This document shows, piece after piece, positions 32,292 to 32,959 of a stretch of 32,959 bases of DNA. Where the stretch lies: contig CALLHZ010000039.1 in the NCBI GenBank assembly GCA_938009115.1, positions 1 to 32,959 of the forward strand. Direction: 5' to 3'. A program made the position numbers and the translations under genes. The notes beneath the pieces were generated by a model that was not told the DNA's origin, made no database searches, and saw nothing but the letters and a program-made list of their open reading frames with translations. The stretch's first letter is position 1. The number at the start of each line of letters is the position of its first letter. The stretch is from an uncultured Clostridia bacterium (lineage in GTDB: Bacteria; Bacillota; Clostridia; Peptostreptococcales; Anaerovoracaceae).

Positions 32292-32959
32292 ATGAAAAGT
32301 ACGATGAAGAAATGTATGGTTTTGCTGCTGGCCCTGATGATGGTCTTTTCGGCCACAGCCTGCGCAGGCGGAGGCCAGGAGAAAGGACTGCCCAAGATCG
32401 GCATCCTGCAGTTCGCGCCCCACGCCTCCCTTGACAATTGCTACAACGGGATCATTCAGGGCCTTGCCGAAGCCGGTTTCATCGACGGCGAGACCTGCAC
32501 CATCGAGTTCGTGAACGGACAGGGAGAAGGAGAGACCAATGCACTGGCCGCAGCCAACTTCGTCAACGGCGGCATGGATCTGATCATTGCCATTGCGACC
32601 CCCTCGGCCATGCCGGCGTATGCGGCGGCAAAGGACGCGGGCATCCCCGTCATATTCTCCGCCGTATCCGATCCGCTGGGGGCAGGTCTGGCAGAAAGCC
32701 TGGAAGAGCCCAACACCGGCGCCACCGGTACCAGCGACGGATTGAATTATGAAGGGCAGCTGCAGATGATCCGCGCTTTCCAGCCCGAGGCGGAAACCAT
32801 CGGAATCCTTTACACGACCTCGGAGGCTAATTCTCTGGCACAGCTGGAAAACTATCAGGCGCTGGCGGGCGCGTACGGCTTTGAGATCGTCGCCGTAGGC
32901 ATTACGGACGCATCGGAGGTGGCTTCCGTCGCAGCCTCGCTCGTTGCATCCGGTGTAGA
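32292..32959 (+). CDS. trpX: TrpX-type ABC transporter substrate-binding lipoprotein (3' end beyond window)
   Basis: The first 222 residues of a substrate-binding protein of the ABC_sub_bind family (PF04392 type). The signal peptide (MKSTMKKCMVLLLALMMVFS) ends in a lipobox with the lipidated cysteine in ATAC at about 24. Family features are GILQFAPHASLDNCYNGIIQGL, a VNGGMDLIIAIATPSA segment and FSAVSDPLGAGL. With a Trp-specific T-box directly upstream, tryptophan (or a precursor) is the likely ligand, as in trpXYZ loci of Firmicutes. GGAGG at 32280-32284 is seven bases before the ATG. The permease and ATPase genes should follow to the right of the window. Confidence 0.9.
   Translation, partial: MKSTMKKCMVLLLALMMVFSATACAGGGQEKGLPKIGILQFAPHASLDNCYNGIIQGLAEAGFIDGETCTIEFVNGQGEGETNALAAANFVNGGMDLIIAIATPSAMPAYAAAKDAGIPVIFSAVSDPLGAGLAESLEEPNTGATGTSDGLNYEGQLQMIRAFQPEAETIGILYTTSEANSLAQLENYQALAGAYGFEIVAVGITDASEVASVAASLVASGV

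Noticed and set aside
1..32959. CRISPR array, rRNA genes or insertion sequences
   Set aside because: No regularly spaced repeats, rRNA-like sequence, transposase frame or long terminal inverted repeats were seen.

Overview
The window reads as a low-oxygen-adapted Firmicute of the class Clostridia. The evidence is strong AGGAGG-type ribosome sites, GTG and TTG starts, a tryptophan T-box riboswitch ahead of a TrpX-type lipoprotein, a PerR / rubrerythrin / superoxide reductase operon typical of anaerobes, an AddA-type helicase-nuclease and a TGS-domain uridine kinase. I do not assign a species.

Two compositions meet at about 10.95-11.05 kb. The left part (1 to ~10,955) is visibly AT-richer and holds accessory genes: a phage/plasmid-type primase-helicase on the minus strand (100-2409), a 440-base regulatory gap, then one plus-strand operon: small XRE regulator, hsdM, hsdS, a RhuM-like DNA-binding protein, a Doc-type Fic toxin and hsdR. 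The operon ends at a strong terminator (10910-10954). It is a type I restriction-modification system with a putative toxin-antitoxin pair between hsdS and hsdR, the position that the anticodon nuclease PrrC occupies in the E. coli prr locus. The block is most likely the right end of a mobile element whose remainder lies left of the window.

The right part (11,052 to end) is GC-richer and looks like chromosomal backbone. It begins with a Cys/Met-metabolism PLP enzyme divergent from a LysR regulator, with two T-N11-A palindromes between them, then an M19 dipeptidase. Next come a DUF308/HdeD-like membrane protein with a long charged tail (minus), two overlapping flavoproteins (BaiN/HI0933 type and COG2509 type), gpmI (minus, tail overlapping), and an addA - DJ-1/PfpI - PHP phosphoesterase run. 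A small P-loop kinase (minus), a PC4/YdbC-like ssDNA-binding protein and an AlkA-like DNA glycosylase (minus) follow.

The last third holds two functional sets. The first is a nucleoside salvage run: TGS-domain uridine kinase-like protein, psuK and psuG, which would phosphorylate pseudouridine and split the product to uracil and ribose 5-phosphate. The second is a peroxide/superoxide defence operon (perR - rubrerythrin - superoxide reductase) behind a perfect palindromic operator candidate. The window ends inside trpX, preceded by a full promoter, T-box leader with a TGG specifier and an intrinsic terminator.
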